7,108 bases of DNA from Christensenella sp. UBA3700 (GTDB taxonomy: Bacteria > Bacillota > Clostridia > Christensenellales > UBA3700), in NCBI GenBank assembly GCA_002372775.1, contig DFIJ01000007.1, forward strand, positions 1-7,108. Reading direction: 5' to 3'. Shown piece by piece: positions 1 through 6,464 of the stretch; position 1 is the stretch's first letter; each line of letters begins with the position of its first letter. Under the pieces are notes generated by a model that had not been told where the DNA came from, did no database searches, and was given only the letters and a program-made list of their open reading frames with translations. The position numbers and the translations under genes are program-made.

Positions 1-135
1 ATTGTGACCATCGAACATATAAATAACTGGATAACGTCTATCGTCATCTTCATTGTAAGTGGTTGGAAGATAAATATAAGCCTTTCTTTCTAGATTAGAC
101 AACTTTGGTATTGAAACATAAAATGTATCTATCAT
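1..135 (-). CDS. putative esterase-like alpha/beta hydrolase, N-terminal 45 residues only
   Basis: Only the first 45 codons are present; the frame is open to the window edge, so the rest of the gene lies beyond position 1. The peptide has the pattern RKAYIYLP, a polar turn, then YPVIYMFDGHN. This is typical of the first beta strands of esterase D/IroE-like hydrolases and carbohydrate-esterase-like proteins (putative esterase family), where the DGHN segment helps form the oxyanion region. The catalytic serine, acid and histidine would lie downstream and cannot be checked. The start is chosen because its ATG shares one base with the dnaE stop (TAATG). The preceding bases hold only a weak AGAGAA ribosome site, so translation is probably coupled to dnaE. 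The substrate is unknown; a role in sugar or polysaccharide deacylation is only a guess. Confidence 0.7.
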   Translation of the reverse strand, partial: MIDTFYVSIPKLSNLERKAYIYLPTTYNEDDDRRYPVIYMFDGHN

Positions 136-3100
136 TATTTGTTCTCTAAAATCTTGACTCCTTTTTCTCCAAATTCTTTTAACATCATCATTTCTACTGA
201 ATCAGTTATTCTTACTGGCATAGGATAAGTATATAACTTCTTCTTATATTGTACCTTTATTGTATCATCTCCTTTGCCTTGAGATGAAACTACACCCATA
301 ATAAATGAATTTACTCTTGTTAAATTATCATCATCCGAAGCAAGCAAGAACATTGTTCTAGACTTTTTAACTTCCTTCTTTTCTTCCTTAACTTCATCCT
401 CTAAAGTAAGGATTCTCATAGATTGTGCAGATAAAGATGTACTACCTCCTTCCTTGATTTGTAGTCTTCCTGTTATTTCTACAACAAGGTCATTTTTCAA
501 TACATCCTTATAATTTTCAAAAGTTTTAGCAAAGAATAAAACATCAACAGTTGCGTTCAAATCCATAAGAGTACATACGCCCATCATTGAGTTAGACTTT
601 GTCTTTTTCTTTTGGTAATTATCTATTAGACCAGCAACCTTAACTACTTGACCATTATATTCTGATGTTAATCTTGCGATTTCCTCAGCTTCTTTTTGTA
701 ATTCTTCTTCACTAGCATTATTGAATGAATCGCCTTCTTCGGAATCTTCATCGTCATCATCTTGAGCATTATTTAATAAAGGCATAATCTTACCAAGATT
801 GAATTGATACTTTTCAAGAATTGGCTTGAACTCTTCTAGTGGGTGACCAGAAATATATGTATTTAACACTTCCTTTTCCATAGCAAGAAGTTCAAGTTTC
901 TTATATTCTGGAACCTCCGTTAATTGTTCTGTTGTATCTTCTTCGAACATATCAAACATGCTCATTTGACCAGACTCTTTAACTTTTCTATCTGAAGCAG
1001 CCTTAGATATTACATTTGCATAATTTGCAATAATTGTAGATCTAGACTTACCAAAGCAATCCATAGCACCAGCTTTAGCACAGTTTTCAATAGTTGTCTT
1101 ATTTGCTGTTTTTGGATCAAGTCTTGTACAGAAATCTGTAAGTGACTTAAATGGTCCATTTTCTTTTACTTCCCTTTCAATATCGTCAGCAACTGGCCCA
1201 CCGATATTCTTTATAGCTGTAAGACCAAATCTTACTTTACCATTTTCTACTTTGAATAAAGCACCTGACTTGTTTACATCTGCAGGAAGAATCTCTACAC
1301 CATACATCTTTGCAAGGTTGATATATTTTAATAACTTGTCTGTCTTTGTAATACGGTTATTAAGCATAGCGCAGACAAGTTCTACTAAGTGATATCTCTT
1401 TAGATATGCTGTTTGGTATGTAACATGGGCATAAGCTGCAGCGTGAGATTTATTGAACGCATAAGTTGCGAATTTTTCCATTGCATCGAAAGTTTGTGTA
1501 GCAACATCTTCAGGAATACCCTTAGCAAGAGCACCTTCCATGAATCCGCCTCTCTCCTTTGCCATAACTTCTGCTTTCTTCTTACCCATAGCACGACGAA
1601 GTAAGTCGGCTCTACCAAGAGAATAACCTGCCATAACACGCGCTGCATTCATAACTTGTTCTTGGTATACAAAGAAACCGAATGTAGGCTCTAGAATTGG
1701 TTTTAAACATTCATGATAATAAGTAACCTTATCTGGATTATTTCTGGCAACCAAATACTCAGGAATAGAATCCATAGGACCTGGTCTATACATTGAAATA
1801 CCTAAGATTAAGTCTTCGATACAGTGTGGTCTTAATTGTTGCATAAAGCCTCTCATACCACCTGAATCCAATTGGAATACGAAGTCTGTATCACCATTGG
1901 CTATCATTTCATATACGCCAGCATCATCAACACCCATTTTGTTGAAGTCTAATTCTTTTCCAGTTTGCTCATAAACATATTTACAAGCATGGTGGATATC
2001 TGTAAGAGTAATAAGACCTAAGAAGTCCATCTTTAGTAGACCTAAGTCTTCTGTTTCACCCTTTTGGAATTGTGTAATAATATCTGTCTTATCTTTCTTT
2101 TTCTGAACAAGAAGTGGACATGCATTAGTAACTACTTCGTTACAGATAACAACGCCGGCAGCATGCATTGAGATATTCTTTGGCATACCTTCAAGTTTTC
2201 TAGCCATATCAATAACCTTATGCATTTCTGGATCAGTGTTATATAAATCAATAAAATCTTGAATACCTGGAATTGGAGTTCCATCTTTTTCTTTAGCAAG
2301 ACCAAGTGCTGATTTAAATGTCATCTTAGGATCATTTGGAAGCATTTTCTTTGTCTTATTAACAAGATCAAGTGGAATGTTATAAACACGAGCAACGTCG
2401 GCAATCGCGTTCTTTGGTTTTAGAGTACCAAGTGTTAAGATTTGGCAAACTTTATCTCTACCATATTTCTTAACAACATAATCTATTACTTCGCCTCTTC
2501 TTTCTGTGCAGATATCGATATCGAAATCTGGAGGTGAGTTTCTTTCTGGGTTTAAGAATCTTTCAAAAAGCAAATCGAATTGTAATGGTTCAACGTTAGT
2601 AATACCAATAGCATAAGCAACAATAGAACCTACACCGGAACCTCTACCTGGTCCAATTGGAATATCTACTGATCTACTATAGTTAATGAAATCCCACACA
2701 ACAAGGTAATATGAGTCAAAACCTTTAATGTGAATAACGTTTAATTCAGTTTCTGCTCTATCTATCTTATCTTGAGTTAAATTATCTCCATATCTTCTAT
2801 GAAGTCCTTCATAGCATAGTCTTCTTAAATATGTTTCTGGCGTCTCACCTGGAGGACAGAATTTATCATATTTTGGATACAATCTTTCAATTTGGTGTTC
2901 AACGAATTTAACGTCTTTACACTTATTCATAATCTCAACAGTATTTGTTAAAGCTTCTGGAATCCATGAGAATTTCTCAAGCATTTCTTCATAGCTTTTT
3001 AAATACCAGTTGTTTGAATCAAATCCCATTCCGATTTCTTCACCAACTCTCTTACCTGTTTGGATACGAAGCATTATATCGTGAGCTTCAAAGTCTTCTT

Positions 3101-3794
3101 TCTTTATATAGTGAACGTCGTTTGTTGCCACAACTTTAGCACCAATCTCTTTTGCAAGTTTAACAAGAAGTGGAAGAATTCTCTTTTCTTCTGCCATATC
3201 GTGGTCTTGTAGTTCAATATAGAAATCATCTTTGCCGAAAATATCTTGAAGCTCTTTTGCATAATTAAGAGCTGATTCATAATCGTTATTTAAAAGATAT
3301 TGAGGAATAACACCAGCAATACAAGCAGATAAACAGATAAGACCTTCTGAATACTTTCTTATACAATTTAAATCTACTCTTGGCTTTACATAAAAACCTT
3401 CTGTATATGCAAGTGATGTAATTTTTGTTAAGTTCTCTAAACCTTTTTGAGTTTTAGCAAGAAGAATTAAATGGTTATATCCATATCTATTTGTAGAATC
3501 TTGCTTTGTCATATCTGCACAAGTATAAACCTCATTACCATAAACAACATTGAATTCTTGTCCTTCTGGAAGAGATTTTCTAAAATCTTGTAGCATTCTA
3601 TATGCTGGGTATGTACCCATCATATTACCATGGTCAGTAATGGCAACACCTGGCATTCCAAGTCTTGCACATTCCTCAAATAGAGGCGAATCGTGTCCAA
3701 CAATTAGTCTTGCTGCCCCGTCTAATAAACTGAATTCTGTATGTAGATGTAGGTGAACAAAAGGAACTGGTTCTCCGCACTCAATTTTTCCCAT
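135..3794 (-). CDS. dnaE: DNA polymerase III alpha subunit (DnaE type)
   Basis: Replicative DNA polymerase catalytic subunit, 1219 residues, a normal length for bacterial DnaE. The N-terminal PHP domain (about 10-290) shows HLHLHTEFS (14-22), ITDHGN (52-57), E88, H108, C158 and NDVH (225-228), so the metal ligands look intact. The family C polymerase core (about 300-840) carries GPGRGSG (381-387), PDFDID (422-427) with D423 and D425, SMHAAG (542-547), LLKMDFLGL with the third aspartate D590, and YRPGPM (669-674). QMSMF at 943-947 fits the QxxMF beta-clamp motif. A very acidic linker (about 1010-1040) leads to an OB fold (about 1048-1130) and a C-terminal domain. It lacks the integral DnaQ-like exonuclease insertion that marks PolC. 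The ATG at 3794 is preceded by AAGGAG with 8-base spacing (3803-3808), which fixes the start. A promoter and hairpins lie upstream, and the stop overlaps the next gene. Confidence 0.97.
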   Translation of the reverse strand: MGKIECGEPVPFVHLHLHTEFSLLDGAARLIVGHDSPLFEECARLGMPGVAITDHGNMMGTYPAYRMLQDFRKSLPEGQEFNVVYGNEVYTCADMTKQDSTNRYGYNHLILLAKTQKGLENLTKITSLAYTEGFYVKPRVDLNCIRKYSEGLICLSACIAGVIPQYLLNNDYESALNYAKELQDIFGKDDFYIELQDHDMAEEKRILPLLVKLAKEIGAKVVATNDVHYIKKEDFEAHDIMLRIQTGKRVGEEIGMGFDSNNWYLKSYEEMLEKFSWIPEALTNTVEIMNKCKDVKFVEHQIERLYPKYDKFCPPGETPETYLRRLCYEGLHRRYGDNLTQDKIDRAETELNVIHIKGFDSYYLVVWDFINYSRSVDIPIGPGRGSGVGSIVAYAIGITNVEPLQFDLLFERFLNPERNSPPDFDIDICTERRGEVIDYVVKKYGRDKVCQILTLGTLKPKNAIADVARVYNIPLDLVNKTKKMLPNDPKMTFKSALGLAKEKDGTPIPGIQDFIDLYNTDPEMHKVIDMARKLEGMPKNISMHAAGVVICNEVVTNACPLLVQKKKDKTDIITQFQKGETEDLGLLKMDFLGLITLTDIHHACKYVYEQTGKELDFNKMGVDDAGVYEMIANGDTDFVFQLDSGGMRGFMQQLRPHCIEDLILGISMYRPGPMDSIPEYLVARNNPDKVTYYHECLKPILEPTFGFFVYQEQVMNAARVMAGYSLGRADLLRRAMGKKKAEVMAKERGGFMEGALAKGIPEDVATQTFDAMEKFATYAFNKSHAAAYAHVTYQTAYLKRYHLVELVCAMLNNRITKTDKLLKYINLAKMYGVEILPADVNKSGALFKVENGKVRFGLTAIKNIGGPVADDIEREVKENGPFKSLTDFCTRLDPKTANKTTIENCAKAGAMDCFGKSRSTIIANYANVISKAASDRKVKESGQMSMFDMFEEDTTEQLTEVPEYKKLELLAMEKEVLNTYISGHPLEEFKPILEKYQFNLGKIMPLLNNAQDDDDEDSEEGDSFNNASEEELQKEAEEIARLTSEYNGQVVKVAGLIDNYQKKKTKSNSMMGVCTLMDLNATVDVLFFAKTFENYKDVLKNDLVVEITGRLQIKEGGSTSLSAQSMRILTLEDEVKEEKKEVKKSRTMFLLASDDDNLTRVNSFIMGVVSSQGKGDDTIKVQYKKKLYTYPMPVRITDSVEMMMLKEFGEKGVKILENK

Positions 3795-3813
3795 TAACGA
3801 TACTCCTTACTTA

Positions 3814-3851
3814 CAACAAAAATAGTCATATTAATATGACTATCCTTGTTG
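3814..3851 (-). terminator. terminator-like hairpin in the dnaE leader
   Basis: Positions 3822-3843 are a perfect 22-base palindrome (ATAGTCATATT and its complement). On the minus strand it gives a 9-bp stem with a UUAA loop followed by five U. The flanks extend it: CAACAA (3846-3851) pairs with UUGUUG (3814-3819), and the two GG bases between pair with UU as wobbles. RNA read from the minus strand can therefore form a continuous 17-bp stem, whereas plus-strand RNA would have two C-A mismatches there. It could end transcripts of the upstream ECF gene or attenuate dnaE itself, because it lies between the predicted dnaE promoter and its ribosome site, ending 5 bases before AAGGAG. The stem is AU-rich, so termination strength is uncertain. 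A protein-binding operator is the alternative. Confidence 0.5.
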
Positions 3852-3855
3852 GTAA

Positions 3856-3877
3856 ATTACTTAAAACTTAAAGTAAT
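3856..3877 (-). repeat. inverted repeat at the predicted dnaE transcription start
   Basis: ATTACTT(T)AA and TTAAGTAAT form a 9-bp inverted repeat with one bulged T and a three-base GTT loop. It begins about where transcription from the 3881-3909 promoter should start. It could be a 5'-end stabilising hairpin in the dnaE leader or an operator half-site pair. The stem is almost all A-T, so chance formation in AT-rich DNA is possible. Confidence 0.35.
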
Positions 3878-3880
3878 ATT

Positions 3881-3909
3881 ATTATACGTTTATTATGGCT
3901 TATTTTCAA
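3881..3909 (-). promoter_or_regulatory. sigma-A-type promoter for dnaE
   Basis: On the minus strand TTGAAA (3904-3909, five of six consensus bases) is followed after exactly 17 bases by a perfect TATAAT (3881-3886). The -35 box begins 7 bases past the stop codon of the ECF gene. Transcription would start near 3874, giving a dnaE leader of about 80 bases that contains both hairpins described here. dnaE can therefore be expressed independently of the riboswitch-controlled gene. Confidence 0.75.
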
Positions 3910-3915
3910 TTATAA

Positions 3916-4521
3916 CTACTCACTTTTTACATTAGCGTTTTCATCATTTTCGATTTTCTCTTCTAATTTAGATTTATCTACTTTAATAATGTATTTTTGA
4001 GCAAATGGATATAAAACACCATAAAGAATCACAGCGATAACAATAGATAAACTTCCTTGAACACAGTTCTTTGGTAAAGATACTAGAGCAGATTCTTTAG
4101 TTCCATAACTAAATGCCTTTGCTACATAGTAACCGCCTACCATCCAAGCAGCAGCTATTATCATGCCTACAACATATATAGCATATTTAATAATCTTATC
4201 TTTCTTTTCAGATCCTTGAATATATTTATTTGCAAAATATACAAATAAACCAGCAATAAGACCCTCAATACTCTTAATACCTAATGTGAACCACATAGTT
4301 GTTGGATAAGTTATTAAGTCTGCTAAAAATGAACCTAAACCTCCAGCTATAAAACCCGGAATTGGTCCAAAGAAACTTGCTGTTAAGAATATAACAGCAT
4401 CACCTAGATTTGTGTAGCTTTCGCCTGTTTGAATCTTCAATACCATTGTGGCTACTGCTACCATAGCACTCATTACCGCAGTAAATGCGATAGTACGAGT
4501 GGAAAATGTGCCCTTTCTCAT
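3916..4521 (-). CDS. ECF transporter S component, probably riboflavin/flavin uptake
   Basis: Integral membrane substrate-binding subunit of an energy-coupling-factor vitamin transporter, 201 residues. Hydrophobic segments at about 10-30, 42-52, 54-70, 78-98, 110-132 and 150-175 fit the six-helix S-component fold. Helix 1 contains the small-residue pattern AFTAVMSAMVAVA, as used for docking to the EcfT scaffold. The segments NLGDAVIFL (38-46) and GFIAGGLGSFLADL (56-69) resemble the COG4720/PF07155 group of S components rather than classical RibU. The tail (about 181-201) is highly charged and probably cytosolic. No EcfA or EcfT gene is nearby, so it presumably shares an energising module encoded elsewhere. 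Flavin specificity is inferred from the FMN riboswitch upstream, not from recognised binding residues. The start at 4521 has GGAGG (4530-4534) at 8-base spacing. Confidence 0.88.
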   Translation of the reverse strand: MRKGTFSTRTIAFTAVMSAMVAVATMVLKIQTGESYTNLGDAVIFLTASFFGPIPGFIAGGLGSFLADLITYPTTMWFTLGIKSIEGLIAGLFVYFANKYIQGSEKKDKIIKYAIYVVGMIIAAAWMVGGYYVAKAFSYGTKESALVSLPKNCVQGSLSIVIAVILYGVLYPFAQKYIIKVDKSKLEEKIENDENANVKSE

Positions 4522-4599
4522 TTAAAGGCCCTCCAATAAAAAACTTATTTGCAATAATCCAAGGTATTTTGTAAATTCTTTTAAACTACAATACTCCTT
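4522..4599 (-). promoter_or_regulatory. possible expression platform of the FMN riboswitch
   Basis: The 3' strand of aptamer helix P1, AAGGAGUAU (4591-4599), is complementary, with a two-base bulge, to AUACCUU (4561-4567). Between them GUAG can pair with UUAC, extending the alternative hairpin. The same CCUU (4561-4564) can also pair weakly with GAGG of the ribosome binding site (4530-4533). This suggests a translational switch: with FMN bound, P1 forms and CCUU is free to mask the ribosome site; without FMN, AAGGAGUAU traps CCUU and the site is open. The masking helix is only four base pairs, so this is tentative. A six-U run (4538-4543) follows a five-pair all-AU hairpin (4545-4557), too weak for a confident terminator. 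Confidence 0.35.
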
Positions 4600-4716
4600 C
4601 CCATTCTGACTTTACAGGCGGTTGTGGAATCTCACCACATCGGCTGTTGGGGCTGTTGGACTCGTTCGACTTACTCGACATTACCACCGGTTGACTCATT
4701 CGTCACCCAAAGATAT
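4591..4716 (-). promoter_or_regulatory. FMN riboswitch (RFN element) aptamer
   Basis: Minus-strand RNA carries the conserved RFN blocks in order: AUCUUUGGG at the 5' side of P1; a P2 hairpin GGGUGAC/GUCAACC with one mismatch; GGUGGUAAU (about 4680-4688); the P5 hairpin GUGG-UGAGAUU-CCAC (4624-4638); then ACCGCCUGUAAAGUC and AGAAUGGGAAGGAG at the 3' side. These match the FMN riboswitch core around GGUGAGAUUCC and AGUCnGGAUGGGA, with A in place of one G in the last block. P1 closes as AUAU-CUUU against AAGG-A-GUAU with one bulged base. The element binds FMN and normally represses flavin synthesis or uptake genes. Here it lies between a promoter and the ECF S component, which ties that gene to flavin supply. 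Confidence 0.93.
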
Positions 4717-4729
4717 CTTGCATACCAAT

Positions 4730-4759
4730 AATATATAACTTATTAACCTATCAAGTCAA
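4730..4759 (-). promoter_or_regulatory. promoter of the riboswitch-ECF transcript
   Basis: TTGACT (4754-4759, five of six consensus bases) is followed on the minus strand by the AT block TATATATT (4730-4737). This gives TATATA at 16-base or TATATT at 18-base spacing. The predicted start falls within about ten bases of the 5' strand of aptamer helix P1, as expected for a riboswitch leader. The -35 box lies 5 bases beyond the whiA stop codon. Confidence 0.6.
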
Positions 4760-4765
4760 TAGGTT
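4745..4765. repeat. 7-bp inverted repeat spanning the -35 region after whiA
   Basis: AACCTAT and ATAGGTT are perfect inverted arms separated by seven bases. The repeat starts at the last base of the whiA stop codon and encloses most of the TTGACT -35 box in its loop. Neither strand has a U-run right after the stem, so it is not a standard intrinsic terminator. It could be an operator for the downstream promoter, a weak 3'-end hairpin of the whiA transcript, or chance. Confidence 0.4.
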
Positions 4766-5706
4766 TATTCAAATTCTTTTGATTTTTTTAAAATTTTTTC
4801 TAACACTCTATTTAGTGAACTTTTTGTTAATCCAACAATAGAGGCAAGTTCACTTAGTGAAGCATCGTGATTTTCAAGTCTTGCATGGCAAACTTTTGCC
4901 ATTTTCTCATCTAAATTATCTATTCCTATATTCTTATCTAAAAGTTCAATAGCATATATATGTTTAGATGAAGCAGTGATTGTTTTATCTAAATTTGCCA
5001 TTTGGAAATTATTCTCTCTATTTAGATTATTATTAACTTCTCTATTAACGTTTATATCAGATAAATCTAATACTGCATTACTTGCTCTAACAAAAGCTAG
5101 CATATCACTTACTACTTGATAACTCTTTCCGTATATTGAATAAGATGATTCTCTATCTAAATAAGATAAACTAATACCACATTTTTGAAGCATTCCCTGA
5201 ATTGCTTTAGCATAATAGTCTTCAGAAAATACAAGTTCTACATGATATCCTGCGTTATCGTCTACACCTTCTGGGAAATATACACTTCCATTAGACACAA
5301 ATACGCCTTGTATATAACTCTTAGCTTTTTCTAGATTTGAGATATTCTCAACATACTTTGTATTATCTTCGATAATAAGCTCACCATTTTCATAATGAGT
5401 TAGTCCCATTGTCTTTAGAATACTATTAGCAAATTCGCCACTTACATTGATTGTGTATATTCTTGGTTCTGTTGTTTTAAAACCAAGTTCAAGCTCAACA
5501 TCAAACACTTCTTTAAGAAGGCCATATACTTCCATACATAACTCTTCTGTTTTGAACTCATACTCTAAAGCATATTTATTTGCTTTAAATAATTGCAAAG
5601 AACCTAGACACTTTGTAACACCAGCAAGAAATGCTGTCTTTAAATCAGCATCTTGTGTTTCTACATTAGATATAATCTCGTCTACAGTATTCTTTGTGTA
5701 ATTCAT
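4765..5706 (-). CDS. whiA: WhiA sporulation/cell-division regulator family protein
   Basis: DNA-binding WhiA protein, 313 residues, the usual family size. The N-terminal part is a degenerate LAGLIDADG homing-endonuclease fold: repeat-like blocks FLAGVTKCLGSL (26-37) and YIQGVFVSNGSVYF (131-144) carry substitutions that remove the catalytic acids, as is normal in WhiA. The family signature NREVNNNLNR then NFQMANLDKT (221-230, 233-242) leads to a C-terminal helix-turn-helix (about 279-306: DASLSELASIVGLTKSSLNR). WhiA controls sporulation division genes in actinobacteria and affects division and chromosome segregation in Bacillus; it is widespread in non-sporulating Gram-positives too. The ATG overlaps the stop of the PHP gene (TAATG) and has no good ribosome site of its own, which points to translational coupling. 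rapZ and glmR, common neighbours, are absent. Confidence 0.93.
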   Translation of the reverse strand: MNYTKNTVDEIISNVETQDADLKTAFLAGVTKCLGSLQLFKANKYALEYEFKTEELCMEVYGLLKEVFDVELELGFKTTEPRIYTINVSGEFANSILKTMGLTHYENGELIIEDNTKYVENISNLEKAKSYIQGVFVSNGSVYFPEGVDDNAGYHVELVFSEDYYAKAIQGMLQKCGISLSYLDRESSYSIYGKSYQVVSDMLAFVRASNAVLDLSDINVNREVNNNLNRENNFQMANLDKTITASSKHIYAIELLDKNIGIDNLDEKMAKVCHARLENHDASLSELASIVGLTKSSLNRVLEKILKKSKEFE

Positions 5707-6464
5707 TATGATTTAGATCTTAACTTAATTTCGCTACTATTATAATTTACTACCCTGTCTTGAATCTTTAATTCTTCAATAAGATTCAATGCATAATCTA
5801 CTCTACCGATTTGATCAAGTTCGTGTGCATCAGAATTGATTATGAACTTACAATCTGTATCTAGAAGTTCTAATAGACCTTCTTTCGATGGCATCTCATG
5901 TCTTGTAGAAATCTCTACATAAGTACCAAGCTCTGCGCAAGCTTTTCCAAATGTTTTATAGTCAAGACTAAGTAGATAACCTGGGTGTGTTACAACATCT
6001 ATTGGATATCTATCTAGCATATCCAAATATGTCTTTGTATTCTTTTCAATTTGAGCTTTTGATATATGACCCATTTTCCAAAGTAAAGCTGGGCATACCA
6101 TATTAAATAGAGCTGGTATCTTCCATTCTGTAGCTGTCAAATGATAGCCAGATAGAATAATATCCATTTCTTTAATTTGCTCTTCAGTTAAATCGACATC
6201 GCCTTTTTTGTTAATAATATTAGCTTCAACACCTAGCATTATTTTAATATTCTTGTATTTTTCTCTAAGTGCTGCCACTTGATCTTTCATACTTTCAAAT
6301 TTCTTTGGAGTAATTCCAGCAAATGGTTGTCCAAAACCATGATCAGTAATGGCAATAACTTCCATTCCCCTTTCAATAGCTTTTACGACGTTCTCTTCTA
6401 TTGTTCCTTTTCCATGAGAATTAACTGTGTGTGTATGATAATCTGCCTTTATAAATCTATCCAT
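5706..6464 (-). CDS. PHP-domain metal-dependent hydrolase, YcdX-like
   Basis: Stand-alone PHP-family protein of 252 residues, predicted cytosolic phosphoesterase with a multinuclear metal site. The expected ligands are visible in order: DYHTHT (8-13) with H10 and H12, SHG with H17, ITDHG (39-43) with D41 and H42, E80 in LGVEANI, H108, THPG with H160, E184 and SDAH (211-214) with D212 and H214. This layout matches YcdX-like phosphatases rather than the HisK histidinol phosphatases. The natural substrate of these clostridial proteins is not established. The start at 6464 overlaps the stop of the amylase-family gene and is preceded by GAGG (6469-6472) at a short four-base spacing inside that gene's last codons. 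PHP proteins of this type occur next to rapZ, glmR and whiA in Clostridia, so the location supports the assignment. Confidence 0.9.
   Translation of the reverse strand: MDRFIKADYHTHTVNSHGKGTIEENVVKAIERGMEVIAITDHGFGQPFAGITPKKFESMKDQVAALREKYKNIKIMLGVEANIINKKGDVDLTEEQIKEMDIILSGYHLTATEWKIPALFNMVCPALLWKMGHISKAQIEKNTKTYLDMLDRYPIDVVTHPGYLLSLDYKTFGKACAELGTYVEISTRHEMPSKEGLLELLDTDCKFIINSDAHELDQIGRVDYALNLIEELKIQDRVVNYNSSEIKLRSKS

Noticed and set aside
1413..1604. Open frame on the plus strand inside dnaE
   Set aside because: It lies opposite a strongly conserved part of dnaE, has no ribosome site or recognisable protein features, and is best explained as an antisense shadow.
4538..4557. Hairpin plus six-U run as intrinsic terminator of the riboswitch
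   Set aside because: The stem UUAUU-GCA-AAUAA has only five A-U pairs and no G-C pair, too weak to be called a terminator.
3800..4599. Nine-base repeat AAGGAGTAT at 3800-3808 and 4591-4599 as a shared regulatory element
   Set aside because: One copy is the dnaE ribosome site and the other the riboswitch P1 strand; both carry purine-rich AAGGAG for different reasons, and the flanks differ.
4591..4717. Cobalamin, TPP or THF riboswitch as alternative identity of the leader
   Set aside because: The GGUGAGAUUCCAC hairpin, GGUGGUAAU and AGUCAGAAUGGGA blocks in this order fit the FMN element; the diagnostic blocks of the other classes (such as CUGAGA for TPP) are absent.
5447..5701. Plus-strand open frame opposite whiA
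   Set aside because: Low-complexity Ser-rich translation opposite a recognised gene and no upstream signals; treated as a shadow.
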